Shown here: piece after piece, positions 8,313 to 15,958 of the stretch | Layout: the number at the start of each line of letters is the position of its first letter | How positions within the stretch are numbered: the stretch's first letter is position 1 | Assembly: GCA_963737425.1 (NCBI GenBank) | Contig: CAVTSX010000009.1 | Span: 1,302,001 to 1,366,000 of the forward strand | Origin: DASXRA01 sp963737425 | Lineage (GTDB): Bacteria; Actinomycetota; Actinomycetes; Mycobacteriales; Jatrophihabitantaceae | DNA: 64,000 nt | Direction of reading: 5' to 3' | Notes under the pieces: generated by a model | Database searches by the model: none | Seen by the model: the letters and a program-made list of their open reading frames with translations, nothing else | What the model was told of the DNA's origin: nothing | Position numbers and translations under genes: made by a program

Positions 8313-9287
8313 GTGACCAGATCCGCGATCTCCGCAGCTGAGCTCGACGCGCTCGCCGTGGCATTGCGGACGAGTCCGGCGCTGCACGCGAAGCGCGGTA
8401 TCGGTCTGGTTGGGGAGGTTTTCGGCGCGGGCAGCTGGGTGCACGGGCCGGGCGACGACGGCGCGGTCGTCGCCGCGGACGGCACCCAGGTCGTCGGCTG
8501 CGGCGAAGCGCTGCTGCCCGCCTTCGTCGCCGCCGATCCGTACGGTGCGGGGCTTGCTGCCGTGCTGACCAACGTCAACGACCTGGCCGCGATGGGCGCG
8601 ACGCCGCTCGGCATCGTCGACACCATCGTTGGGTCCGAGGCGGTTGCTCGGGAAGCGCTGCGGGGCATGCGCTCCGGATGCGACATCTACGACGTGCCGC
8701 TGATCGGAGGCCACCTGACGCTGCACGACGGCGCACCTGCGCTGTCGGCGTTCGGCGTCGGATGGGCGCGGCAGGTGCTCTCGTCGACGCACGTCGCGCC
8801 CGGCCAGGCGCTGATCGTCGTGTGCTGCACGCAGGGTGCGATGCGCACCGACTTCCCGTTCTTCGCGTCCTTCGACGAACGCGGCGAGCAGTTGGGAGCC
8901 GACGTGCGGGTGCTGGCCGCACTGGCCGAGTCCGGGGCATGCGTGGCCGCCAAGGACGTCAGCATGGCCGGCCTGATCGGCTCGCTGGCGATGTTGCTGG
9001 AATGGAGCAAGGCGGGCGTCACGGTCGACCTCGACGCCGTTCCGTGCCCGGCCGGCGTGGCCCTCGAGTCCTGGCTCGGGTGCTTCCCGGCGTTCGCGTT
9101 CCTGCTCTGTGCGGCGCCGGGCCGCGAGGTTGAGTGCCTCGATGCATTCACCGGCCGGGGCCTGGACGCCGCCGTCGTGGGCGAACTCGACGGCAGCGGC
9201 ATGTTGGCGGTGCAGCAGGCCGGGCACCGCGCAGACGTCCTCGACCTGCGGGTGACGAGCGTGACCGGACTCCCCCGGCCTGCGTGA
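8313..9287 (+). CDS. AIR-synthase-like protein, Sll0787 / NitF family
   Basis: A 324-residue PurM/HypE/ThiL-type ATP-binding protein. The N-terminal nucleotide/metal motif GPGDDGAVV is at 46-54, and the conserved VNDLAAMGA follows. It matches the Sll0787-type AIR-synthase-like family, a component of the Nit1C or 'nitrogen starvation' cluster that also contains radical SAM and GNAT partners. The role of the family is unknown; the superfamily phosphorylates or dehydrates carbonyl/amide substrates with ATP. The start is the GTG at 8313 with GAGGAG in front; a leaderless ATG at 8271 is possible. It stands alone on the plus strand, divergent from comA and convergent with the GNAT gene. Confidence 0.8.
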   Translation: MTRSAISAAELDALAVALRTSPALHAKRGIGLVGEVFGAGSWVHGPGDDGAVVAADGTQVVGCGEALLPAFVAADPYGAGLAAVLTNVNDLAAMGATPLGIVDTIVGSEAVAREALRGMRSGCDIYDVPLIGGHLTLHDGAPALSAFGVGWARQVLSSTHVAPGQALIVVCCTQGAMRTDFPFFASFDERGEQLGADVRVLAALAESGACVAAKDVSMAGLIGSLAMLLEWSKAGVTVDLDAVPCPAGVALESWLGCFPAFAFLLCAAPGREVECLDAFTGRGLDAAVVGELDGSGMLAVQQAGHRADVLDLRVTSVTGLPRPA

Positions 9288-9303
9288 TCTCCCGGCTGCG
9301 CGC

Positions 9304-9834
9304 TCAGGCGCGGCGGATGCCCTCGTGCAGTTCCTGCGCGACGCGCGTGCCATCGGCCACGGACGGCAGCGCGATCGCCATCGGCTGGTGCGGCAGGCCG
9401 GCGTACGTCTCGACCGCACCGTTGCGCCGCCAGCCGAGCCGGGTGAAGAACTCGACGTTCGGCAGCTGGATGTGCGCCACCATCGTCGTCCCACCACGGG
9501 CCCCGGCGTGCGCGACGGCGCAACGCACCAGCGGGCCACCGAGCCCGTGGATCCGGTACGGCGCCAGCACCGCGAGCCGATCTCCTTGCCAGAGGCCGGA
9601 TTCGAGTTCGAAGAGCCGCACGCTTCCCGCGGCGTCGCCGTCGTAACGGCCGAGCAGGCGGATGACTGCGAGCTCGTCGTCATGGGCGTCGATGTCCGAG
9701 CCGGCAAAGATCGCCTGCTCGACGACGAACACCTGGTGCCTGATCGCGTGGTGGAAGGCGAGGGCAGCCGCGGAACGGGCCATCTCGCAGGTGATGAGTC
9801 CAGCCGCCCTCTGCGTGGTCGCGGATACGGTCAT
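9304..9834 (-). CDS. GNAT acetyltransferase, MSMEG_0567/Sll0786 / NitE family
   Basis: A 176-residue GNAT-fold protein. It has the family N-terminus 'AFHHAIRHQVFVVEQ' and a DDELAVIRLLGRYDG strand, and RIHGLGGPLVRCAVAHA resembles the acetyl-CoA pyrophosphate loop region. 'PNVEFFTRLGWRRNG' is the usual C-terminal GNAT block. The start is the ATG at 9834, which overlaps the radical SAM stop as ATGA; a longer reading through that gene is an artefact. It belongs with the radical SAM protein in the Nit1C set required for cyanide assimilation in Pseudomonas pseudoalcaligenes (from memory). Its acyl acceptor is not known. Confidence 0.83.
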   Translation of the reverse strand: MTVSATTQRAAGLITCEMARSAAALAFHHAIRHQVFVVEQAIFAGSDIDAHDDELAVIRLLGRYDGDAAGSVRLFELESGLWQGDRLAVLAPYRIHGLGGPLVRCAVAHAGARGGTTMVAHIQLPNVEFFTRLGWRRNGAVETYAGLPHQPMAIALPSVADGTRVAQELHEGIRRA

Positions 9835-10991
9835 GCCGGTCGCATCCCGATCTGCAGCACCGGTTCCAGCGGCCGCATGCCCGAGCACGCCTGGCACCTC
9901 GCGCAACCCGCTGTGCTTGCCGGCAGTCCGCGCTCGGCCATGTGGTGCAGCACCCGGCGGTAGATGCGATCGGTGTACGCCTTGCCGGGAGGCAGCACGT
10001 CTTCCATCAGACTGCCCGCCACCGGGCGCAGCGGCACGACGAACGGGTACACGCCGATGTCGATCGCGCGCCGGCAACCCTCGACGGTCAGCTCCGGGTC
10101 CTCGCCCATCCCGAGGATGACGTACGTCGACACCTGGCCTTCGCCGAAGATCTCGACGGCACGCTCCCAGACCTCGAAGTACCGCTCGATGCCGGTGCGG
10201 GCCTTTCCCGGCGCGACGTGCGCAAGCACCTTCGGATCGAACGACTCGACGTGGATGCCGACGGAGTCGATGCCCATGTCGCCGACCTCGTCGAGCACGC
10301 CGATGTCGACGGGCGGCTCGAACTGCACCTCGACCGGCAGACCGGCCGCCTGCTTCACCGCCTGGCCGCAGCGGGCCACATAACGCGCGCCCCGGTCGAC
10401 GCCGTTGGAACTGCCCGTCGTGAGCGTCGCGTCGACCGCGCCGTCGAGCGTCCTGGCCGCGACGGCAACTTCGGCAAGTTGCTCCGGCGTCTTCTTGACG
10501 GTCGTGCGCCCGGCCGCGAGCGACAGGCCGATGCCGCAGAACTTGCACTGGTCGGCGTTGCCCCAGTACGAGCATGTCTGCACGACCGTGCTCGCGAACG
10601 AGTCGAGATGGAGCAGCGCGATCTTCCAGTACGGGATGCCGTCTGCGGTGGTCAGGTCGTAGAAACGCGGCCGCCGTTGCGTGGTCGCTTCGGCCAGTCG
10701 CTCGCCCTCGCGATAGACGGCATAGCCTTCGTCCTCGGCCTTGAGCACGTACGGCGAGGACTGAGCGAGCGCGTTGTCGGTGGGGACGGTGACCGGGAAG
10801 CCGCCGACCCAGAGCATCCCGGAGTCCGAGGGCCCGGCCCCGCCCTGCCTGCGCTCCAAGGGCACTTCGACCCGCAGGCCGCGTGCCTGCAAGTCGATGA
10901 CGAGCCCGGCGACGGCTGCCGCTCGCGACGAGAGGCCGCCCGCGTCGGCTGCCCCCGCCGGTACGGCCGGCTCGCCTGCGACCATCACCAT
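9831..10991 (-). CDS. Radical SAM protein, MSMEG_0568 / NitD family
   Basis: A 386-residue radical SAM enzyme. The cluster cysteines are C140, C149 and C152 (CSYWGNADQCKFCGIG), a CX8CX2C spacing rather than the common CX3CX2C. A SAM-binding TTGSSNG and later VEVQFEPP, IGIHVESFD-like and YVILGMGED segments follow the biotin-synthase-like barrel. Near the C-terminus AGCARCQACSG supplies three further cysteines that could hold an auxiliary cluster. It belongs to the MSMEG_0568 family of nitrogen-starvation or nitrile clusters. The start is the ATG at 10991 behind GGAGAGGAG; a second ATG is two codons later. The reaction is unknown. Confidence 0.88.
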   Translation of the reverse strand: MVMVAGEPAVPAGAADAGGLSSRAAAVAGLVIDLQARGLRVEVPLERRQGGAGPSDSGMLWVGGFPVTVPTDNALAQSSPYVLKAEDEGYAVYREGERLAEATTQRRPRFYDLTTADGIPYWKIALLHLDSFASTVVQTCSYWGNADQCKFCGIGLSLAAGRTTVKKTPEQLAEVAVAARTLDGAVDATLTTGSSNGVDRGARYVARCGQAVKQAAGLPVEVQFEPPVDIGVLDEVGDMGIDSVGIHVESFDPKVLAHVAPGKARTGIERYFEVWERAVEIFGEGQVSTYVILGMGEDPELTVEGCRRAIDIGVYPFVVPLRPVAGSLMEDVLPPGKAYTDRIYRRVLHHMAERGLPASTAGCARCQACSGMRPLEPVLQIGMRPA

Positions 10992-11056
10992 CGGGGCTCC
11001 TCTCCGGGCATTTACTTCCCGATACGGAACGTCACCTTCAGGAAACGTGGACGGGC

Positions 11057-11392
11057 TCAGCCTGTCAAGCCCGGCTGCAGTTCGCGATAGCGCAGCGCCG
11101 CTGCTGCGTCCGCGATCACGGCGGGATCGAGGCCGGTCAGCGAAACCCCCTCAGCCGCGGCGAGTTGCGCCACCTGATCGGCGCCCGGCAAACGCGGCAT
11201 GAGGTCGGCAACTGTCGAGCAACTGTCGCGCAATTGGCCGGCCACCAGGCCGACTGCGACGACTGCCCGTTGATACCGCTCGGGGTCGGTGATCGCGAGC
11301 GGGTAGAGCGCGCCCTCGGCCATCGTGAACCGGTGCAGCAGCGCGGGGTCAAGCGACCCGCCAGCGACGGGAATGCCGGGATTCGCTTCCAC
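11057..11392 (-). CDS. Small conserved-looking helical protein, unknown
   Basis: A 111-residue, mostly helical protein with no motif I recognise; it has a single cysteine and no signal peptide. The GTG start at 11392 has a good GGAGG eight bases upstream. It lies 65 bases upstream of the radical SAM gene on the same strand, so it is probably co-transcribed with radical SAM and GNAT. Its position matches no Nit1C member I know: it is not the MSMEG_0570-type small protein and not DUF2877. It could be a carrier, chaperone or small subunit for the radical SAM enzyme; this is a guess from position only. Confidence 0.65.
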   Translation of the reverse strand: MEANPGIPVAGGSLDPALLHRFTMAEGALYPLAITDPERYQRAVVAVGLVAGQLRDSCSTVADLMPRLPGADQVAQLAAAEGVSLTGLDPAVIADAAAALRYRELQPGLTG

Positions 11393-11535
11393 TTATGGGG
11401 CCTCCGGGGACCGGACAGGTGGTCTTGTGTGGCGTCCTGGCGTTAACTATCGTCCATGTTCACGTCGCATGATAAACGGAACACGACGACCGCCGCCAGC
11501 GCGAGCGGGCCGCCGTGCAGGCAGGGTAGGTCGCC
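11393..11535. promoter_or_regulatory. Divergent intergenic region before carbamate kinase
   Basis: The 143 bases separate the 111-residue protein gene from the carbamate kinase operon. TTAACTATCGTC at 11445-11456 resembles TTCACTATATTG (17354-17365) and TTTACTATGCGA (18038-18049) in the two promoters of the regulator end of the locus. The shared element is TTNACTAT. No palindrome was seen here, so this is a weak operator candidate. Confidence 0.35.
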
Positions 11536-12501
11536 GTGACCAAGGTAGCCGTGGTTGCCCTGGGCGGGAACGCGTTCACCGTCGAGGGACAGTCCGGCAC
11601 GTACGAGCGGCAGGCGGCCAACGCGAGCGCCATGGCCACCAGCCTGGTCGAACTGCTCGACGAGGGCTGGCACCTCGCGGTCGTACACGGCAACGGCCCG
11701 CAGGTCGGCAACCTCGCGATTCAGCAGGAAGAGGGTTCGCTGCGCGTACCGCCGCAACCGCTGTTCGCATTGGTCGCGATGAGCCAGGGTCAGCTCGGCA
11801 GCATCATCACCTCGGCGGTCCACCACGCATCCGGCGGCCGCCACCGGGCCGTCACCGTGCTCACGCACGTCGTGGTCGACGCGGCCGATCCAGCCATGCG
11901 TCATCCGACGAAACCGATAGGTCCGTTCCTCACCGAGGTCGAGGCGAATCGCCTGGCGAATAAGTGGAACTGGGACGTCGCCAGTGATTCCGGCCGTGGG
12001 TACCGCCGCGTCGTGGCCTCGCCGCAACCGCACAACATCGTCGAAGTCGACGCCGTGCGCTGCCTGCTGCACGCCGGCTTCGTAGTGGTGACGGCCGGCG
12101 GAGGCGGCATCCCGGTGATCGCCGGCGAGGGCGGGCGTCGCACCGAGGTCGAGGCGGTCGTCGACAAGGACTATGCCGCAGCGGACCTGGCCACCGCGAT
12201 TGGCGCCCAGGCGCTGGTGATCGTGACCGCGGTCGACGCGGTGCAAGTCGATTTCGGCAAGGCGACCCACCGGCGACTGACCCAGATCGATGTATCGCAG
12301 GCCGATGAGCAGCTTGCGTCCGGCCAGTTCCCCGAGGGCAGCATGGGCCCGAAGATTCGTGCGGCGGCGGGATTCGTCCGCGACGGCGGCGAGGTTGCCG
12401 TGATCACGTCGGCCGCGCTCGCAGCGGCCACGCTGCGCTGCACCGATCCCGCCGACGTCACGGTCGGCACGCGCATCGTCCGCGCCGGAGCCGGTCGATG
12501 A
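11536..12501 (+). CDS. arcC: Carbamate kinase (ArcC/AllK type)
   Basis: A 321-residue amino-acid-kinase-fold protein with all carbamate kinase landmarks: N-terminal VALGGNAF, HGNGPQVGN near residue 52, VVTAGGGGIPV, VDKDYAAADLA and the C-terminal GSMGPKIRAAAGFV. The enzyme makes ATP, carbon dioxide and ammonia from carbamoyl phosphate and ADP. The GTG start at 11536 has purine-rich sequence upstream. The gene overlaps fdrA by four bases (ATGA), so kinase and carbamoyl-transfer protein are probably made together. No arginine deiminase genes are present, which argues for an AllK-like catabolic role rather than the arginine pathway. Confidence 0.93.
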   Translation: MTKVAVVALGGNAFTVEGQSGTYERQAANASAMATSLVELLDEGWHLAVVHGNGPQVGNLAIQQEEGSLRVPPQPLFALVAMSQGQLGSIITSAVHHASGGRHRAVTVLTHVVVDAADPAMRHPTKPIGPFLTEVEANRLANKWNWDVASDSGRGYRRVVASPQPHNIVEVDAVRCLLHAGFVVVTAGGGGIPVIAGEGGRRTEVEAVVDKDYAAADLATAIGAQALVIVTAVDAVQVDFGKATHRRLTQIDVSQADEQLASGQFPEGSMGPKIRAAAGFVRDGGEVAVITSAALAAATLRCTDPADVTVGTRIVRAGAGR

Positions 12502-14036
12502 CCAACCTGGTGCGGGTATTCCGCGACACGTATGTCGATTCCGTCGTGCAACTGCGCGCCATGCGAGCCATGCGCGAGGTGCCAGGCGTGCAGTGGGCGA
12601 GCGCCGTGATGGCCACCCCGGCGAATGTCGAGGCGGTGCAAGCCGAAGAAGCCGATGCCGCCGAATTCGCCGACGCCGGGGCCAACGACTTCTGCCTCGC
12701 CGTACGCGCCGATGACGACGAATGCGCGCACAAGGCGCTCGACGCCGGGGCGTCCGCGATCTTCACCGCACCCGAACCTGATGAAGCGCAGACCGAGCAG
12801 CGGAGTCGATCGATGCGCCAGGCCGTTGCCGCGCAGCCCGAGTCGAACGTCGCGGTGATCTCGGTGCCGGGCGAGTACGCATCGCTGGCCGCGTTCCAGG
12901 CCCTCAGCGCGGGCCTGCACGTCCTGCTGTTCAGCGACAACGTGCCGGTGGAGAAGGAGATTGCGCTCAAGTCATATGCGCGATCGAAGGGCCTGCTGTT
13001 GATGGGGCCGGGCGCGGGTACGGCGATGCTCGGCGGTACGTGTCTCGGGTTCGCGAACGTGGTCCGGCCCGGACGGGTCGGGGTGGTCGCCGCGGCGGGC
13101 ACCGGCGCGCAGGAGGCGATGTGCCTGCTCGACCGCTGGGGCGTCGGCGTCAGCCAGGTCATCGGCCTCGGCGGACGGGATCTGAGCGAGCAGGTCGGCG
13201 GCCAGATGGCGCTGTCTGCGGTCGCGACGCTGCGCGACGACCCGGGCACCGACGCCATCCTGCTGGTCTCCAAGCCGCCGTCGCCGCGAGTCGCGCGCGA
13301 AGTGCTTGGCACGGCCGGTTCGACGCCGCTCGTCGCCGCGCTGATCGGCATGGACGCCGCGGACGTCCCGGCACCGAGCGGCGTCACGCTCGCCCGCACG
13401 CTGGAGACCGGCGTCGCGGCCACGCTCACCACGCTCGGCCGAACCGTGCCCGATCGCACCGCGTTGCTCGGCCCGTCGATCGAGCAAGCGCGCGGCAGGC
13501 TCGACGGCGGCCGCAGGCTCGTCCGCGGGCTGTTCTCCGGCGGGACGCTCTGCTACGAATCGCTCGTGATACTCGGCGATGTGCTCGGTGCGGTCTACTC
13601 GAACACCCCGATAGATCAGGCACATTCGCTGCCCGCGCCACCCGGCAGCCACCAGTGCCTCGACCTCGGCGAGGAGGAGTACACGAAAGGCCGCCCCCAT
13701 CCGATGATCGACGCCGAGGCACGCATCGACATCCTGCGCGAGCACGCCGCCGACGAGCAGGTGGCCGCGGTGATCCTCGACGTCGTGCTCGGTTACGGCG
13801 CGCATCCCGATCCGGCCGGAGCGCTCGCCCCGGTGTGCGAGCAGATCATGGCCGGCGGCGGACCGCAGGTCGTGGCCTACGTCCTCGGCACCGACCAGGA
13901 CCCGCAGCATCTGCACGCGCAGCGCGAGCACCTGGTCGACGCCGGCTGCATCGTCACCGAGACCGCGGCGCGCGCCTCGCTGGCCGCAGCTGCCCTCGCC
14001 ACCGGCGACCCCGCACTGGTCGGTGCTGCGCTGTGA
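12498..14036 (+). CDS. fdrA: FdrA/AllF-like acyl-CoA-synthetase-fold protein
   Basis: A 512-residue FdrA family protein built like succinyl-CoA synthetase alpha and beta segments. The N-terminal VFRDTYVDSVVQLR is typical; GPGAGTAMLGG and GFANVVRPGRVGVVAAAGTGAQE mark the CoA-binding-like region, and 'FSGGTLCYE' opens the C-terminal half. 'DVVLGYGAHPDPA' is also typical. In Escherichia coli FdrA (AllF) acts with AllG and AllH as oxamate carbamoyltransferase (from memory). Here it is flanked by carbamate kinase (four-base overlap) and a glycosyltransferase (GTGA overlap), with the DUF1116 partner in the CoM operon. A DUF2877 partner was not found in the window. Confidence 0.88.
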   Translation: MTNLVRVFRDTYVDSVVQLRAMRAMREVPGVQWASAVMATPANVEAVQAEEADAAEFADAGANDFCLAVRADDDECAHKALDAGASAIFTAPEPDEAQTEQRSRSMRQAVAAQPESNVAVISVPGEYASLAAFQALSAGLHVLLFSDNVPVEKEIALKSYARSKGLLLMGPGAGTAMLGGTCLGFANVVRPGRVGVVAAAGTGAQEAMCLLDRWGVGVSQVIGLGGRDLSEQVGGQMALSAVATLRDDPGTDAILLVSKPPSPRVAREVLGTAGSTPLVAALIGMDAADVPAPSGVTLARTLETGVAATLTTLGRTVPDRTALLGPSIEQARGRLDGGRRLVRGLFSGGTLCYESLVILGDVLGAVYSNTPIDQAHSLPAPPGSHQCLDLGEEEYTKGRPHPMIDAEARIDILREHAADEQVAAVILDVVLGYGAHPDPAGALAPVCEQIMAGGGPQVVAYVLGTDQDPQHLHAQREHLVDAGCIVTETAARASLAAAALATGDPALVGAAL

Positions 14037-15187
14037 AGGTCGCCCTCGTCACCTACTCGACCAAGCCCCGCGGCGGCGTCGTGCACACGCTGTCGCTCGC
14101 CGAGGCGCTGACGGCGCGCGGGACACCGGTGCAGGTGATCGCGCTCGGCGACCCGGACGAGGGCTTCTTCCGCGAGGTGCGCGCGCCGCACCACATCATC
14201 GCCGCGCCGCCTCGCAAAGACACCCTCGAAGAGCGGGTGTTCGCCTCGGTCGACGCGCTCGAACACGGACTCGCGGCGATCGCCGGCACAGTCGACATCT
14301 TGCACACCCAGGACTGCATCGCCGCCCGCGCGGCCGCCCGGGTGCGCGACGCGGGCGCACCGGTCACCGTCGTGCGGACCGTCCATCACGTCGACGACTT
14401 CACGACGCAGGCGCTGATCGACTGCCAGCGTCAGGCGATCCTCGAACCGGACCGGCTCATCGTGCCCAGCGAGGACTGGCGCACGCGGCTACGCAGAGAA
14501 TTCGGGGTGGAGGCCGAGGTCGTGTACAACGGCGTCGACGCGTCCCGATTCGGCCCGATCGATCCAGCGCGCCGATCGACGCTTCGGCGCGAGTCAGGCA
14601 CCGCCGACCGGTTCGTGTTCCTCTCCGTCGGCGGCATCGAGCCCCGCAAGGGCACGGTGTTCCTCTTCCAGGCGCTGGCCGAACTGATCGCTGAACCCGG
14701 CCCGAGACCGGCGCTCGTCATCATCGGCGGCCACTCGTTTCAGGACTACGTCGACTACCAGGACAAAGCCCTGGCAATGCTGGACGAACTCGGCCTCGAA
14801 CTGGGACGCGATGTCATCCAACTGGGCACCGTCACCGACGACGAGGTGCACGAGTGGTACCGAAGTGCCGACGCACTCGCGTTCCCGTCGGTGAAGGAAG
14901 GCTGGGGGCTGGCGGTGCTCGAGGCGATGAGCGCCGACCTTCCCGTGGTGGCGAGCGACATCGCCGTGCTGCGCGAGTACCTCGTCGACGGGACGAACGC
15001 TGTACTCACCGCAGTCGGCGATCCGCACTCGCTGGCCCGCGGCATGCGTGCGCTGATGACGGACGAGGCGCTACGGCAACGGCTCGTCGCGGGTGGGCGG
15101 CGCGTGGTGCCCCAGTACACATGGGACCGCGCCGCCCGCGAGCACGAGCGGATCTACCGGCTGGCTACACCGTCCACGTCTGCATGA
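14033..15187 (+). CDS. Glycosyltransferase, MSMEG_0565 family (GT4)
   Basis: A 384-residue GT-B, GT4-type glycosyltransferase. The N-terminus 'KVALVTYSTKPRGGVVHTLSLAEAL' (with internal gaps) and the HTQD and HHVDDF segments are typical of the MSMEG_0565 family; 'GGIEPRKGT' and the donor-site block SVKEGWGLAVLEAM form the C-terminal half. The start is the GTG at 14033, overlapping the fdrA stop as GTGA; an apparent upstream extension is the wrong frame of fdrA. The family is named for its place in the mycobacterial nitrogen-starvation cluster. Acceptor and sugar are unknown. Its 3' end overlaps the convergent MSMEG_0572-like gene by 23 bases. Confidence 0.87.
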   Translation: MKVALVTYSTKPRGGVVHTLSLAEALTARGTPVQVIALGDPDEGFFREVRAPHHIIAAPPRKDTLEERVFASVDALEHGLAAIAGTVDILHTQDCIAARAAARVRDAGAPVTVVRTVHHVDDFTTQALIDCQRQAILEPDRLIVPSEDWRTRLRREFGVEAEVVYNGVDASRFGPIDPARRSTLRRESGTADRFVFLSVGGIEPRKGTVFLFQALAELIAEPGPRPALVIIGGHSFQDYVDYQDKALAMLDELGLELGRDVIQLGTVTDDEVHEWYRSADALAFPSVKEGWGLAVLEAMSADLPVVASDIAVLREYLVDGTNAVLTAVGDPHSLARGMRALMTDEALRQRLVAGGRRVVPQYTWDRAAREHERIYRLATPSTSA

Positions 15188-15650
15188 TCAGGGCGCCCGC
15201 CCGCCGGGCGGTGAGCACGGAGTCCAGCACGTCGAGCGGGTTGATCGGCTTGACGCCTTCCATCATGTCGATCTCGCGCATGCCGTACAGCGCGGCGGCG
15301 GAGAACCGGCAGGCGTACACGTGGCCGCCTTCGTCCATGAACGTCTGCAGTTGCTTGTTGTAGCCCAGTGCACCGGGGAACGCTTCGTCGCCAACCTTCG
15401 GGTAGCCGCGGGTTGCGGCGGCCATCAACGAGCCCGGGCCGTAGAGAACGAGGTGGGTGTCGAAACCCTTACGGTTGATGCGGGTCGCGGTCAGCATGTT
15501 CACGAGGCCGACCGAACCCTCGAAAGGCACTGTGTGCATGAGGATGTACGCGGACTCACCGGGCTCAGCCTGGATGTCCTCGAAGACCTTGTCCTCGTAG
15601 TCGACGATCGCGTCGCCCTTGCTGACTCTCTCACCCACGATCTGCGCCAT
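15165..15650 (-). CDS. MSMEG_0572/Sll0783 family nitrogen starvation protein (NitB-like)
   Basis: A 161-residue protein matching the MSMEG_0572/Sll0783 family, whose cyanobacterial member is induced by nitrogen starvation. The block 'KGDAIVDYEDKVFEDI', then 'ALGYNKQLQTFMDEGG' and 'FSAAALYGMRE' are characteristic; the fold looks DsrE-like. Function is unknown. The ATG at 15650 has AGGGAG in front. The gene overlaps the small basic-protein gene upstream by 20 bases, so it is the last member of a three-gene unit led by the FAD reductase. Its presence marks the locus as Nit1C-related. Confidence 0.85.
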   Translation of the reverse strand: MAQIVGERVSKGDAIVDYEDKVFEDIQAEPGESAYILMHTVPFEGSVGLVNMLTATRINRKGFDTHLVLYGPGSLMAAATRGYPKVGDEAFPGALGYNKQLQTFMDEGGHVYACRFSAAALYGMREIDMMEGVKPINPLDVLDSVLTARRAGALIMQTWTV

Positions 15651-15957
15651 CGCGAGACTCCCTTTCCTGTCGGGTTGTTGTTGCTGGTGGCTTAGGCGTT
15701 AGTGGTGCCGGGCCCGCCGCTCGAGGCGGTGGTGCCCACGTCTGGCGATGGCTGCCGGGCAGCGCCATCATGATGCGATGCCGCAGCTTCCACGGAATCA
15801 CGCGGTAGATCGGCGCGAACACGCGCCGCCAGAACATCTCCTGCAGCCCGTGTGGTCGCCGTGGCGCTCTGGCCCCGTACCGCCGAGCGACCTGCTCCTG
15901 CGCCCCGACGAGCAGGTAATGCTCGGACTGGGTGCGCAGCCAGCGGGAAAACGCCAC
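15631..15957 (-). CDS. Small basic Trp/Arg-rich protein coupled to the FAD reductase
   Basis: A 108-residue reading frame starting at the GTG at 15957, one base after the stop of the FAD oxidoreductase and ending inside the start of the MSMEG_0572-like gene. The middle part is basic with 'FWRRVFAPIYRVIPWKLRHRIMM', here quoted in pieces: FWRRVFAPIY then RVIPWKLRHR. The tail is Pro/Thr-rich. No family was recognised. The tight spacing on both sides and lack of an alternative frame in this gap support a real gene. It could be a membrane-associated or nucleic-acid-binding adaptor; nothing visible decides. Confidence 0.55.
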   Translation of the reverse strand: MAFSRWLRTQSEHYLLVGAQEQVARRYGARAPRRPHGLQEMFWRRVFAPIYRVIPWKLRHRIMMALPGSHRQTWAPPPRAAGPAPLTPKPPATTTRQERESRDGADRG

Positions 15958-15958
15958 G

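Noticed and set aside
13040..14032. N-terminal extension of the glycosyltransferase frame
   Set aside because: It overlaps the well supported fdrA gene and reads as Arg/Pro-rich noise. The GT4 domain starts at 14033.
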